In this document: positions 1 through 8,543 of the stretch, piece after piece
Position numbering within the stretch: position 1 is the stretch's first letter
Layout: the number at the start of each line of letters is the position of its first letter
DNA from: Mongoliitalea lutea
Lineage (GTDB): Bacteria > Bacteroidota > Bacteroidia > Cytophagales > Cyclobacteriaceae
Length of the DNA stretch: 64,000 bases
Direction of reading: 5' to 3'
Assembly (NCBI RefSeq): GCF_014652135.1
Contig: NZ_BMYF01000017.1
Location: 1-64,000 of the forward strand
The notes under the pieces: model-generated
Databases searched by the model: none
What the model saw: only the letters and a program-made list of their open reading frames with translations
Told to the model about the DNA's origin: nothing
Position numbers and translations under genes: made by a program

Positions 1-105
1 TATCCCTAGAAGAAGTTATTGGCCCCTAAAAGGGGTGGTCAACATCATCGGAAAAAAGTGGTCAGCATCACCGGAACAGGTGGTCAAGATGGATCGGAAT
101 ATACA
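1..105. mobile_element. End of an IS21-like insertion sequence (partial)
   Basis: The window opens inside a mobile element end. Three tandem copies of a motif of about 22 bp, each GTGGTCA-NN-AT-N-ATCGGAA-like, lie at about 35-57, 58-79 and 80-103, and the block closes with TACA at 102-105. Multiple-repeat ends with terminal ACA are known for IS21-family elements (istA/istB), and this GGTCA...CCGGAA type is familiar from Bacteroidota. The transposase genes must lie to the left of the window. The element sits only about 37 bp beyond the stop of the surface protein gene. Family assignment is from motif memory. Confidence 0.6.
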
Positions 106-141
106 ATCAGCAACATCATCTCTGTAATTAGTAATTGGAAT

Positions 142-3100
142 CTACCTAATTTTAGTGAAGGAGCCAAGAATAGAATCTCTTTCCATTTGACCATTTAGTT
201 GGAATTCGTAGTCAAAACGGTAAGCATACGTTCCTATCGGGGTTGATTCCCCCTGAAACATCCCATCCCAAGCACCATTGCCTTGAAAAATAAGCTGACC
301 CCATTTATTAAATATACTGAGAACATAGTGAATATTACCACAATTACTTACGGGGCCAAAACTCCCTTCCGATGGATCAAAACCTGTAGGAATTCTAATT
401 GCCGGAGTTGCTTCAGTGACCATAATGTTTCCCACATTGACACAACCCTCTGCGTCTGTGATAATAACCTCATAAACGCCTGTTCCAACTTGTTCGATTT
501 CTTGCGTCATTTGCCCATCACTCCATAGAAAGGTGAATGGCCCTGTTCCTCCGATCAAATCGGCTCTAAGCACTCCATTGTTTTCACCTGGACAAGGATT
601 TTGAATTGTTTCAATTAAAACCTCCAAAGGTTCTGGAGAGTCAACAAAAACGGTAGTACTGATTTGACAATCATTTGCATCAAACACAGAAAGAGTATAG
701 CTACCTGACTCTAAATCCTCTAATATGATCAAATCATCAATTGTTTCAGCTCCTTCCATATCTATACTATAGGGTGCAACACCCCCAATTACGCTAAGCA
801 ACACTCTCCCATCGGCATTTCCGAAACAGCTAACATTTTCAACGTCTATGGTCAAAAATTCTAGTAAACTTGATTCTGCTATTACTAAGTCTTCCAACTG
901 TATCTCACATAACTGGCTATCTCTTATAATGACACTATACGAGCCAACGGAGAGATTTTCTGCAATAGTATTATTCAAACCCGGATCATGTGACCAAATA
1001 AATTGATAAGGTGGAATTCCACCCTGCACTGCAACTTCCAGTTTACCATCAGATAATCCATTACAGCTCACTTCTTTCAATTCTGATACAACTGCTTCAA
1101 AGCCAGAATTAATAGCTACTGTTAAGGCTGGTGAAACGCCTTCACACAAATCGTCTAATAAACTGAATTCCTTATAGAAAATTGACCCAAACTCTTCTGA
1201 TTCATCCCACTGCACCTCTACTTCAGGATTGCCATTTTCGCCAATAAGCATCCCTCCCACTACTTCCCATTCATAAAACCTAGATGCCTGAGGATTTGCA
1301 ACTTGATAGATAAATGTTTCAGATGTATTGCAGACAAATTCAACTCCTTCTGGTAATAAAGGCTCAATTTCTTGATTAATGACGACTACCAATGCTACTG
1401 GAGTACCTTTGCATCCATTATTCCCGATAGGAATACCTATGATTTTTGCGTTGGCATTTGGTTCATTCCATTGTACGGTCACCATGCTGTCTTCTTGATT
1501 AAGAATAACTCCTCCTTCCACAAGCCAATCTACCGCTGCAACGGAACCAAAAGCTGTAAAAACATAATCAAAAATATCCACCTGTGGACAGGCCTGCTGT
1601 GGACCTGTAACTTCCCCTCCAATATCTTCCACCTCCACTTCAAAATAATGCACTTCTGTTTCATCACAACCTGTATCATTTTCTGAAGCATATATTTTTA
1701 CCTCATATAGACCAGGTTCTGAAAAGGTATGCACCACATTTTCTCCTGATTTGGGGGCAGTACCATCACCAAAGTCCCATGTAAAAAAGGTAAAATCAGA
1801 GTTAGATGTTGAAATACTCCAATTTCCCTCTTGGTTCAAGCAAGCAACTCTTGGATTTCCAGTTGTCAAGTCATCAAAAGTAGAGATTATCTCATAACTT
1901 GAATTATTGAACTCTTGGCCAAAACTTAAGGCATAAGAAGCAGAGGCGCCTACAGCATAAAAGTAACCCATAAAACCACCTGCGTTAGTCAGTTCATGTA
2001 CTCCAGGATTGAGGTTAATTTGTGCATACGAAAAGTCAGGATTATTATTTATAGGCATAAATTGATTTCCAACATTTTCACCATTGACCTGCATTTGACC
2101 AACATCAGAAGTAGCTACTACAATTTGAGCAAAATGCCTACTTGTATTGAAAACACGATGTGCTAGAAATTTAAGGTTAGTGTACGCTTCTTCGAAAGGG
2201 CGATAATTCACCATTTGAGGATTCCCGTAATTTGCAACGTTAGGTGGCGACTGTACTGAGTTTTCATCCAAAATCAAGCAAGAATATGATTTCCCAAATC
2301 CAAAAACAGCAATAGGGTTATTACTTGAAAAATGTAAGGCTGTTCCATCCGGCACATCCAAAGTAAAAAACTCACCAGAGTTTATGGTTGTCAAAAGGTC
2401 ATTCCCAGAATAAATCTCAGTATTATCGAATGCAGCTACAAACTTAACTAGTTCTCCCAATTGTCGATCCCGCAATGGAATATGAAAAAATTCTCTACCC
2501 CAACTTGATACAGGTTCATTTTGATTAAAAATATGAGAAGAAGAAAATGGACCACATTCAGGATCTCCTATATCAGCAAATTTATTACCTGAAAATACTG
2601 CTATTCTAGCACAATTCCCATTTGAATTTAAGACGCTTACTCTCGTACCTGTCAAATCATCTCTTGCCTTAAATTGGTAAGTCTCACCTTTATTTAATGT
2701 AATAGTGAACGAATCTAGGGAATTGAATACGGGAACAGAAGGACTAATTTCTATTTGCGTGTTATCTTCAGTTGCGACAATAAGAACTTGGCTTTCATTA
2801 TTGGATTGTCGAGTATCCAAACGAATACCTCTAGTTTGGTTTTCAAAATGAGAAGCAATAAAATAATTATCACCAAGTTTTTCAAATGGTAAAACCAGCG
2901 TCCCATCGAATGACCCAGGCTTTGCATTTATAGCATAAACAGAAATTTCTCCTTCCGAATATATGTAAACGCTTTTATTCTCAATAATATTATTGGTCTC
3001 TATCACCATAGTTGATATTAGCTCATGCTCAAATATCTCTCCTTGATTCAAGGCAAAATCTATGGACTGCCCATTATATTCTATTGAACCAATAACATCA

Positions 3101-3288
3101 TTTTCCATTGCTGTAATCACTAGAGTTGGTACAATGGGCTCTCCGATGAATAGGTTATCCATAAATCCAAGGTAAAAACTTTGGACTTCTTTGACTCTAT
3201 CCAGGTCTTGTGATCGAACTTCTGAGAATGGCAGTACCAATAAACAACAAGTCAAAAGTAAGATGATATTTCTGAGTGAATTTTTCAT
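142..3288 (-). CDS. Large secreted surface protein: IgGFc-binding-like, PKD, SprB repeats, T9SS type-B C-terminal domain
   Basis: The 1048-residue protein has an N-terminal signal peptide (about 1-26, ending VRSQ). A long beta-rich part resembling the IgGFc-binding N-terminal domain follows (about 115-455), then a PKD domain (about 470-560, with WDFGDGT) and Ig/PKD-like segments. Three SprB-type repeats span about 745-955, with the typical VSCNG.SDG / GG.PPY..W pattern. The end (about 960-1048, FNKWGQLIFQG...G.YAYRF) is the gliding-motility-associated CHU_C domain that directs export by the type IX secretion system. It is therefore expected to be secreted or cell-surface attached, in adhesion or gliding. 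The ligand is unknown. It stands alone, with an IS end just past its stop codon. Confidence 0.9.
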   Translation of the reverse strand: MKNSLRNIILLLTCCLLVLPFSEVRSQDLDRVKEVQSFYLGFMDNLFIGEPIVPTLVITAMENDVIGSIEYNGQSIDFALNQGEIFEHELISTMVIETNNIIENKSVYIYSEGEISVYAINAKPGSFDGTLVLPFEKLGDNYFIASHFENQTRGIRLDTRQSNNESQVLIVATEDNTQIEISPSVPVFNSLDSFTITLNKGETYQFKARDDLTGTRVSVLNSNGNCARIAVFSGNKFADIGDPECGPFSSSHIFNQNEPVSSWGREFFHIPLRDRQLGELVKFVAAFDNTEIYSGNDLLTTINSGEFFTLDVPDGTALHFSSNNPIAVFGFGKSYSCLILDENSVQSPPNVANYGNPQMVNYRPFEEAYTNLKFLAHRVFNTSRHFAQIVVATSDVGQMQVNGENVGNQFMPINNNPDFSYAQINLNPGVHELTNAGGFMGYFYAVGASASYALSFGQEFNNSSYEIISTFDDLTTGNPRVACLNQEGNWSISTSNSDFTFFTWDFGDGTAPKSGENVVHTFSEPGLYEVKIYASENDTGCDETEVHYFEVEVEDIGGEVTGPQQACPQVDIFDYVFTAFGSVAAVDWLVEGGVILNQEDSMVTVQWNEPNANAKIIGIPIGNNGCKGTPVALVVVINQEIEPLLPEGVEFVCNTSETFIYQVANPQASRFYEWEVVGGMLIGENGNPEVEVQWDESEEFGSIFYKEFSLLDDLCEGVSPALTVAINSGFEAVVSELKEVSCNGLSDGKLEVAVQGGIPPYQFIWSHDPGLNNTIAENLSVGSYSVIIRDSQLCEIQLEDLVIAESSLLEFLTIDVENVSCFGNADGRVLLSVIGGVAPYSIDMEGAETIDDLIILEDLESGSYTLSVFDANDCQISTTVFVDSPEPLEVLIETIQNPCPGENNGVLRADLIGGTGPFTFLWSDGQMTQEIEQVGTGVYEVIITDAEGCVNVGNIMVTEATPAIRIPTGFDPSEGSFGPVSNCGNIHYVLSIFNKWGQLIFQGNGAWDGMFQGESTPIGTYAYRFDYEFQLNGQMERDSILGSFTKIR

Positions 3289-3398
3289 TCATTGAGTTGA
3301 GTATTCAAAAAAAATAACTAAAGACTCTTCTAAAGTATCATAAAATATTTAATTATCCCATGATTTGATCAACTATCTGAATACATACTCACGTAAAT

Positions 3399-3599
3399 TC
3401 ACTCTGCGGATTTAAAAAAGCTGAAAAAGTGACTGAATTTATTCAATTGAGGGTTTGTGGGCAGCCCATTGATATGTGTGTCACCTATTGAGAACTTTTC
3501 TACATTCGTGAGAATCATTTTTACGGTACCATCAGCCTCTACACTATTGATGCGCATCAATCTCTTCGATGGAGTGATTACCTGAATTTTTAAAAGCAA
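3399..3599 (-). CDS. Small hypothetical ORF, possibly a remnant
   Basis: This 66-codon frame lies in the roughly 500-bp gap between the surface protein and the MFS transporter. It has no signal peptide, membrane segment or motif I recognise. The composition looks protein-like in the first half (ITPSKRLMRINSVEADGTVK), then low-complexity (FSHFFSFF). No clear ribosome-binding site is seen. It may be a genuine small gene, the tail of a decayed gene, or chance. Confidence 0.25.
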   Translation of the reverse strand: MLLKIQVITPSKRLMRINSVEADGTVKMILTNVEKFSIGDTHINGLPTNPQLNKFSHFFSFFKSAE

Positions 3600-3667
3600 A
3601 AGACACTAAATCAATAAAAACCTTCATAAACTGGCTTCGGCTCCGCTCAGCCACCAAATACTGTAGA

Positions 3668-3706
3668 TGTACCAAGTACCATGTACCAAGTACCAAGTAC
3701 CAAGTA
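3668..3706. repeat. Tandem 8-bp repeat (TACCAAGT)
   Basis: About five consecutive units of TACCAAGT, one diverged to TACCATGT, lie in the gap before the MFS gene. No gene overlaps it. Such simple tracts can vary by slippage. The rest of the gap (3289-3785) shows nothing else apart from the doubtful 66-codon frame. Confidence 0.8.
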
Positions 3707-3785
3707 GGGAATCAGATAGTAAATACATGAATAAAAAGTCTACCACTAACAAAACTGTTGAAAGTGGACTGTTGACCTCCGACCA

Positions 3786-4931
3786 CTACTCACTAAACAC
3801 CCCAAGCCTCACCGAAGAAAGCCCCACAATCCCCAATCCTGCCAAAGCGACTAAGGTAAATGAAGTCTTCAAACTCGAGAGTTCGGCGATGTAACCGATC
3901 ACCGGTGGACCAATCAAAAAGCCAAAAAATGAAATCGTCGATACCATCGCCAAAGCAACCCCCGGACTGTACAACTTGGACCTACCGGCTGTGCTGTAGG
4001 CGATAGGGACGATGGCCGCTACTCCAAAACCTACCAACAAAAATCCAATCGTGGCCACTACTGGTATTGGGAACAAAACCGACACGATCAAGCCCGAAAA
4101 AATCAAGCCTCCACTGATGCGGATTAATGGCAGTCTGCCAATCTTATTGATAATGCGGTCTGTGATAAAGCGTCCCGAAGCCATCGCACCCATAAACGAC
4201 ACATAACCCAAAGCGACCAAACCTTCTTCAATTTGTACCACTTTTTTGAAATACACACCCGACCAATCAAACATACAGCCCTCGGCCATCATCCCCAAAA
4301 ATGCAATACCACCCACACGCAACAACAAACCATCGGGCTTTTTAAGCACTAAACCTCCTCCACCTCCCCCATTTTGCAAATCACTGCGGATAAAGCCTTG
4401 AGCCAAAAGCAATACGATTACCACAATGACAGAGATAAAGAGGTAATGAAATCCTGGCAGTACATTCAAATATATCATCAAGGCGCCAATACCTGCACCT
4501 GTAAAACCTGCCAAACTCCATAAGCCATGAAAAGAGGCCAAAATACTTTTCCCATATTCATCTTCTAATCCAAGTGCTTGGGTGTTAAGTGAGATATTCA
4601 TCATATTTCCAATCATGCCATAGATCATCACCACAGGCACGAGTATCCATACACTGGGACTGAAACCAATCAGTGGTAAAAACACCAAATACCCTACCCC
4701 ACTCATCAAAATTACTATTCTGCTCCCAAATCGGTGCACCAAAAATCCTGCCGCCGGCAAGGCAACCAAAGAACCCACAGGTAAACCCAATAATAGCGTT
4801 CCTAGTTGGGCTTCTGAAAGCTGAAATTTCAACTGTATATCTGGAATCCTCGACGCCCAAGAGGCGAAACATAAGCCTGCGAGAAAGAATAAACTTCCCA
4901 AGGCCAAGCGTCTTTTCTGTAAAATCGTCAT
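3786..4931 (-). CDS. Major facilitator superfamily transporter (YbjJ-like)
   Basis: A 381-residue inner-membrane protein with about 12 hydrophobic segments. The N-terminal SWASRIPDIQ...LSEAQLG stretch and the loop after helix 2 (AGFLVHRFGSR) are typical of the YbjJ-like branch of MFS permeases. A glycine run (GGGGGG) lies in the central cytoplasmic loop. I place the start at the ATG at 4931 rather than the upstream TTG (4955), because the ATG gives the usual short N-terminus before helix 1. It is divergent from the cupin gene with about 70 bp between starts, so the two may share a control region. The substrate cannot be told from sequence. Confidence 0.85.
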   Translation of the reverse strand: MTILQKRRLALGSLFFLAGLCFASWASRIPDIQLKFQLSEAQLGTLLLGLPVGSLVALPAAGFLVHRFGSRIVILMSGVGYLVFLPLIGFSPSVWILVPVVMIYGMIGNMMNISLNTQALGLEDEYGKSILASFHGLWSLAGFTGAGIGALMIYLNVLPGFHYLFISVIVVIVLLLAQGFIRSDLQNGGGGGGLVLKKPDGLLLRVGGIAFLGMMAEGCMFDWSGVYFKKVVQIEEGLVALGYVSFMGAMASGRFITDRIINKIGRLPLIRISGGLIFSGLIVSVLFPIPVVATIGFLLVGFGVAAIVPIAYSTAGRSKLYSPGVALAMVSTISFFGFLIGPPVIGYIAELSSLKTSFTLVALAGLGIVGLSSVRLGVFSE

Positions 4932-5000
4932 TAATAGGTTTGATAAGGGCCTCAACTAAAACTTGACTAATTGCCTTCACTTTCTTATACTTGGCAAATT

Positions 5001-5546
5001 ATGAAAAGAACAATAGTCAATCCACTTTACAAAGATACAGTTACTTTCACCCAAATGAGCGAAGAAACGGGTGGAAAAATCACAGAACTTGAGTTAACCT
5101 TAAGCCCAAAGGGAGGAAATCCCCCGCATCACCACACGAGTTTTGAGGAAACATTCACCGCAGTCAAGGGTAATCTAGGCTTACAACTGCAGGATCGAAA
5201 AGTAATTCTAAAACCCGGGGAAAGCTATACCGTCAAGCGCATGGAAATTCATGGTTTCTTCAACCCCAGTGAGACCGACTCTATAGAATTCAATATCAAA
5301 ATCACCCCAGGACATACCGGATTTGAACAGTCACTCCGAATCATGTATGGGTTAGCCCAAGATGGTCAAACCCTCAAAAATGGCATTCCAAAGGACTTAG
5401 GAGTGGCGTTCTGGTTAGGCGAACTCAATGACTCTAAGGTAGAAGGGCTACTCTTTAAACTACTGAAACCACTCGGTAGCTACCTCGCAAAAAAAGTTAG
5501 GACAAAAGGCATCGACCAAGAATTAATCAAGAAATACTGTGTTTAA
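5001..5546 (+). CDS. Cupin-domain protein
   Basis: A 181-residue soluble protein. Residues about 25-105 form a single cupin barrel, with the metal-ligand cluster PPHHHTSFEETF (the H-x-H...E pattern) and the second-motif region around EIHGFFNP. The C-terminal part (about 110-181) is helical and has no known motif. The ATG at 5001 is preferred over an upstream TTG at 4971 because it begins the conserved-looking MKRTIVNP. The family includes isomerases, dioxygenases and binding proteins, so no reaction is assigned. It is divergent from the MFS transporter gene. Confidence 0.8.
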   Translation: MKRTIVNPLYKDTVTFTQMSEETGGKITELELTLSPKGGNPPHHHTSFEETFTAVKGNLGLQLQDRKVILKPGESYTVKRMEIHGFFNPSETDSIEFNIKITPGHTGFEQSLRIMYGLAQDGQTLKNGIPKDLGVAFWLGELNDSKVEGLLFKLLKPLGSYLAKKVRTKGIDQELIKKYCV

Positions 5547-5593
5547 CAAACAAAACAAAACACCAGCGGTTTCTATCCCATAACATTAAACTT

Positions 5594-5674
5594 ATGGAAT
5601 TTATAATCGCTGGTGCTGTCATTCTGATAGCCATATTGATGATCAGAGTAATCATCAAAAGAGTGTTTCATTAA
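5594..5674 (+). CDS. Possible 26-residue single-span membrane peptide
   Basis: A short open frame starts 47 bp after the cupin stop. It encodes MEFIIAGAVILIAILMIRV and then IIKRVFH: one hydrophobic span followed by a basic tail, as in bacterial membrane micropeptides. There is no strong ribosome-binding site, and chance cannot be excluded. Confidence 0.3.
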   Translation: MEFIIAGAVILIAILMIRVIIKRVFH

Positions 5675-5726
5675 GCTATCACATTCTCTAAATATCTCAA
5701 GAAACCGTTGGGACGGTTAATGATTT

Positions 5727-6215
5727 TTAGTTTGGCAATTTGTCTGCAAAGCGTCCGTACACCCAAGTACCTGCTATGGCAGACACTAAGGTCACTAAAA
5801 TCACCGTAAACCCACTACCAATCTGTGCAAACAAAGGTCCTGGGCAAGCACCTGTCAGAGCCCAACCCAAACCAAAGATGAATCCACCGATGATTTGTCC
5901 TTTTCGGAATTCTTTCGTTGGGATGACAATTTTCTCACCATTCAAGGTTTTTACATTGAATTTCTTGATCAATTGGATGGAAATCACACCCACGGCAATG
6001 GCCGAACCAATCACACCATACATGTAAAAGGACTGTAATCGGAACATCTCCTGAATTCTAAACCAAGATACGATTTCACCTTTTACAAAGATGATCCCGA
6101 AAAGCATCCCTACGATCAAGTACTTCACCAATCCCAAGCCGTTTTCATTAACCTCTTTATGGTTTGGAGTACCACAATCCTTAGGCGTTTCTATTTTTTT
6201 ATCTACTGCGTTCAT
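5727..6215 (-). CDS. YeeE/YedE-family half-permease (sulfur transport)
   Basis: A 162-residue inner-membrane protein with about four hydrophobic spans. It carries the family cysteine motif GACPGP near residue 125. YeeE/YedE proteins move reduced sulfur species such as thiosulfate through the inner membrane using conserved cysteines. Here the permease is split in two genes; the partner ends 13 bp upstream. A soluble N-terminus of about 25 residues (KKIETPKDCGTPNHK) precedes the first helix. The context (partner, porin, persulfide dioxygenase-like enzyme, thioredoxin) supports a role in handling thiosulfate or sulfide. The substrate is inferred. Confidence 0.85.
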   Translation of the reverse strand: MNAVDKKIETPKDCGTPNHKEVNENGLGLVKYLIVGMLFGIIFVKGEIVSWFRIQEMFRLQSFYMYGVIGSAIAVGVISIQLIKKFNVKTLNGEKIVIPTKEFRKGQIIGGFIFGLGWALTGACPGPLFAQIGSGFTVILVTLVSAIAGTWVYGRFADKLPN

Positions 6216-6228
6216 GTTCGTTCTTTAA

Positions 6229-6810
6229 TTAAAATCCTACTAACTTCATCAAGGGTCCTAACAACACATGTGTCATCAAGAAACCACCTACCATAAAGAA
6301 GATGGTAGCGACTACTGATGGCCACTGTAAGGAAGAAATCCCCATAATCGCATGACCGGAAGTACATCCACCTGCGTAACGGGTTCCGAAACCCACCATA
6401 AATCCACCAATAACGAAGAATAATAATCCTTTCGCTGTGAATAGATTTTCCCAGTTGAAGATTTCTGCTGGTAGAAGTTTAGAGTAGTCTGTGATACCCA
6501 ATGCAGCCAAATCCTGCTGCGTAGATTCTGCTACTACGATCGTATCAGGGTTAGCTAAGAGATTAGCAGCAATAAAACCACCGATCAATACGCCCACCAC
6601 AAACATGATGTTCCAAAGTTCTTTTCTCCAATTGTACTGGAAGAAAGGAATGTTTGCAGGCACGCACATCGCACATACGTGTCTCAAAGAGGAAGAAATC
6701 CCAAAAGATTTGTTTCCGATGATCAACAGTGTTGGCACTGTCAATCCGATCAAAGGTCCCGCCACCCACCAAGGCCACGGTTGTGTAATCCAGGCAATAA
6801 ATTGTTCCAT
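6229..6810 (-). CDS. YeeE/YedE-family half-permease (sulfur transport)
   Basis: The 193-residue partner of the gene just downstream. It has about five membrane spans, a CAMC pair near residues 46-49 and the signature [13 protein letters not shown] near 145-157, whose cysteine is the conserved transport residue of YeeE/YedE proteins. The gap to the second half is 13 bp, so they are very probably translated from one mRNA and form one transporter. The paired half-permease beside an MBL-rhodanese enzyme recalls the bigR/blh sulfide-response operons of Proteobacteria; that parallel is inference from family knowledge. Confidence 0.88.
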   Translation of the reverse strand: MEQFIAWITQPWPWWVAGPLIGLTVPTLLIIGNKSFGISSSLRHVCAMCVPANIPFFQYNWRKELWNIMFVVGVLIGGFIAANLLANPDTIVVAESTQQDLAALGITDYSKLLPAEIFNWENLFTAKGLLFFVIGGFMVGFGTRYAGGCTSGHAIMGISSLQWPSVVATIFFMVGGFLMTHVLLGPLMKLVGF

Positions 6811-6867
6811 TTTTTATTTTAGATTTTAGATTTATTTCAGTTCAATGTTTTTTATTCAATTCTCCTC

Positions 6868-6884
6868 GAGGATTGCAAATCCTC
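6868..6884. repeat. Short hairpin in the sulfur locus intergenic region
   Basis: GAGGATT-GCA-AATCCTC is a perfect 7-bp stem with a 3-nt loop. It is followed at 6899-6914 by a looser copy (CGAGATTACAAATCCCG). The pair resembles short REP-like or transcript-end hairpins. It lies between the porin gene and the permease pair, both on the minus strand. Confidence 0.5.
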
Positions 6885-7024
6885 ATTTATCTGCTGACCG
6901 AGATTACAAATCCCGCACAGCCGTTTTTAGATTTTAGATCTAAGATTTCAGATATGATTCAAAATGTTCACCACATCTTTGTTTCTTGATTCTTGCTTCT
7001 TGTCTCTAAACTCTCGCTTCTCAT

Positions 7025-8413
7025 TCAAAACCTATAGTCCATCACCAAATTAATATTCCACATATCTACCCTGTTGATGCGTTGATTTTCTGTGAGCACC
7101 GATCGGTCTTTGGCGGTTTTGTTGACGAGGAGGAAGTTAAGGTTTAATCCTTCCAGGTAATCTTTGAAGCGGTATTCTACACCTCCGATGAAGTGATAAT
7201 ATGAAGGCAGTCCGTATTTATTGGAAGCATAACTGTCAATTTTTGAATGATTGACCAAACCTGCCCCAAACTGTGTAAATACATTGGGTAAAGGGGTCAC
7301 CCAATCGTAGCGAACAGTCACTGCATTCATATCTCCTGCCCCTTCATATCGCTCCCGGGGAAGACTGGCATAAAGAATTTCTCTACCCCATTCCCGTGGA
7401 AATAAGAATCTTCCTTTATCAGCAATCCACAAGTAATTTACTGAAATGTTGTGAGTATCGTAGAAGAAGCCAAGTTTCCCTCCCAAACCCAAAGCCCGTT
7501 CATCGGGTAGCATGTAGGTGAAGTCTGGGTCTGGATTACCTCCATCATTCAAAGCAAACTGATAAAACCCTTGTAATCCTCCATAGAAGCGGGTCCTTCC
7601 TACATTTAGGTTGTAATCGGCCTGGGCAAAGGTCATATTAAACATGTTTTCTGCCGTGTAGTTCCAAAACTGACCGGTAAATCCATCTTTGTAATGCTGC
7701 ACCCCCAGTAAGCCAATACCTTTGGAACTGATTTTTCCCTTATAATTGGACGGTTGACCGAAAGGATTTCTTCCGAAAGGATACACCCCTACAGAGTTTT
7801 CCACTGAATACCAATCCACTGTCCCACGAATGGTCATGGAATTGATCCACATAGCCGTCCACTTGGTACTCACACCCGAATAAACCATGGAAAGTCCACC
7901 GAAAACGTTTGGCCGCATGCGGTTATCTTGCTCGTTTAAAAGGGGAGAAGACACTTTTTGCCTTCCTAATGTGAATTTTAATCGGTTTCTGCGGTAAGCA
8001 ATAAACAACTCTTCCAATCGATCCAATTTATTGGTGTTGGTAAGATCGTTCATGTCATACAACAAGAGTTCGTATCGGTTGACACCACCTGTAATCGGGT
8101 CAGCTATCCGCACATTTTGCTCAAACACCTGGAAGGTAAAGAAACCATTGAAGCGTAACTGAAAACCTTTCCACTCGGGACTGGTATAGCCTACACCTGC
8201 ACCTGTTGCCAGTGTGGAATAGTTGAGTAAATCCCCTGCATTGATGGTACTCATAAAGAAACTCCGGGCATGAAAATCAAATTCTCCTTTTTTCAGGTCT
8301 TCGCCCAACTTGCCACGTACACGTACTGTATCCTGCACATCTCCTGCCCAAAGGTCAGCAGTAGCAGTTATCATTAGTAATACAAATACAAGCAAAGTTC
8401 TAAGCATACTCAA
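7025..8413 (-). CDS. Outer-membrane porin, OprD-like
   Basis: A 462-residue protein with a signal peptide (about 1-23, ending LWAG). The mature part is full of amphipathic beta-strand patterns and ends in an aromatic C-terminus (LVMDYRF), as expected for an outer-membrane barrel. The mature N-terminus (FDFHARSFFMSTINAGDL, YTSPEWKGFQLRFNGFF) resembles OprD-family porins. It lies between the persulfide dioxygenase-like gene and the YeeE/YedE pair on the same strand, so it probably brings a small sulfur solute across the outer membrane for the inner-membrane pair. The substrate is inferred from context only. Confidence 0.7.
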   Translation of the reverse strand: MSMLRTLLVFVLLMITATADLWAGDVQDTVRVRGKLGEDLKKGEFDFHARSFFMSTINAGDLLNYSTLATGAGVGYTSPEWKGFQLRFNGFFTFQVFEQNVRIADPITGGVNRYELLLYDMNDLTNTNKLDRLEELFIAYRRNRLKFTLGRQKVSSPLLNEQDNRMRPNVFGGLSMVYSGVSTKWTAMWINSMTIRGTVDWYSVENSVGVYPFGRNPFGQPSNYKGKISSKGIGLLGVQHYKDGFTGQFWNYTAENMFNMTFAQADYNLNVGRTRFYGGLQGFYQFALNDGGNPDPDFTYMLPDERALGLGGKLGFFYDTHNISVNYLWIADKGRFLFPREWGREILYASLPRERYEGAGDMNAVTVRYDWVTPLPNVFTQFGAGLVNHSKIDSYASNKYGLPSYYHFIGGVEYRFKDYLEGLNLNFLLVNKTAKDRSVLTENQRINRVDMWNINLVMDYRF

Positions 8414-8474
8414 AATTCAGGTTTCTCACCTTCGAAAAAGGTGACATTTATCACTTTATTGGTTTTGAAAGTAA

Positions 8475-8508
8475 AATGGGACTGCCCTTAGTCAGGAACA
8501 GTCCCATT
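8475..8508 (-). terminator. Terminator-like hairpin after the MBL-rhodanese gene
   Basis: AATGGGACTG and CAGTCCCATT form a perfect 10-bp stem with a 14-nt loop. It stands 36 bp past the MBL-rhodanese stop in the minus-strand direction and is followed by a short T run. It would end the trx-MBL transcript before the porin gene. Confidence 0.6.
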
Positions 8509-8543
8509 GGGAGAGAAATTCTCTCTAGTTAGTTTAGTTGATT

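Noticed and set aside
4585-4980. 131-residue frame inside the MFS gene
   Set aside because: It lies in another frame of a clear transporter gene and has no independent motif.
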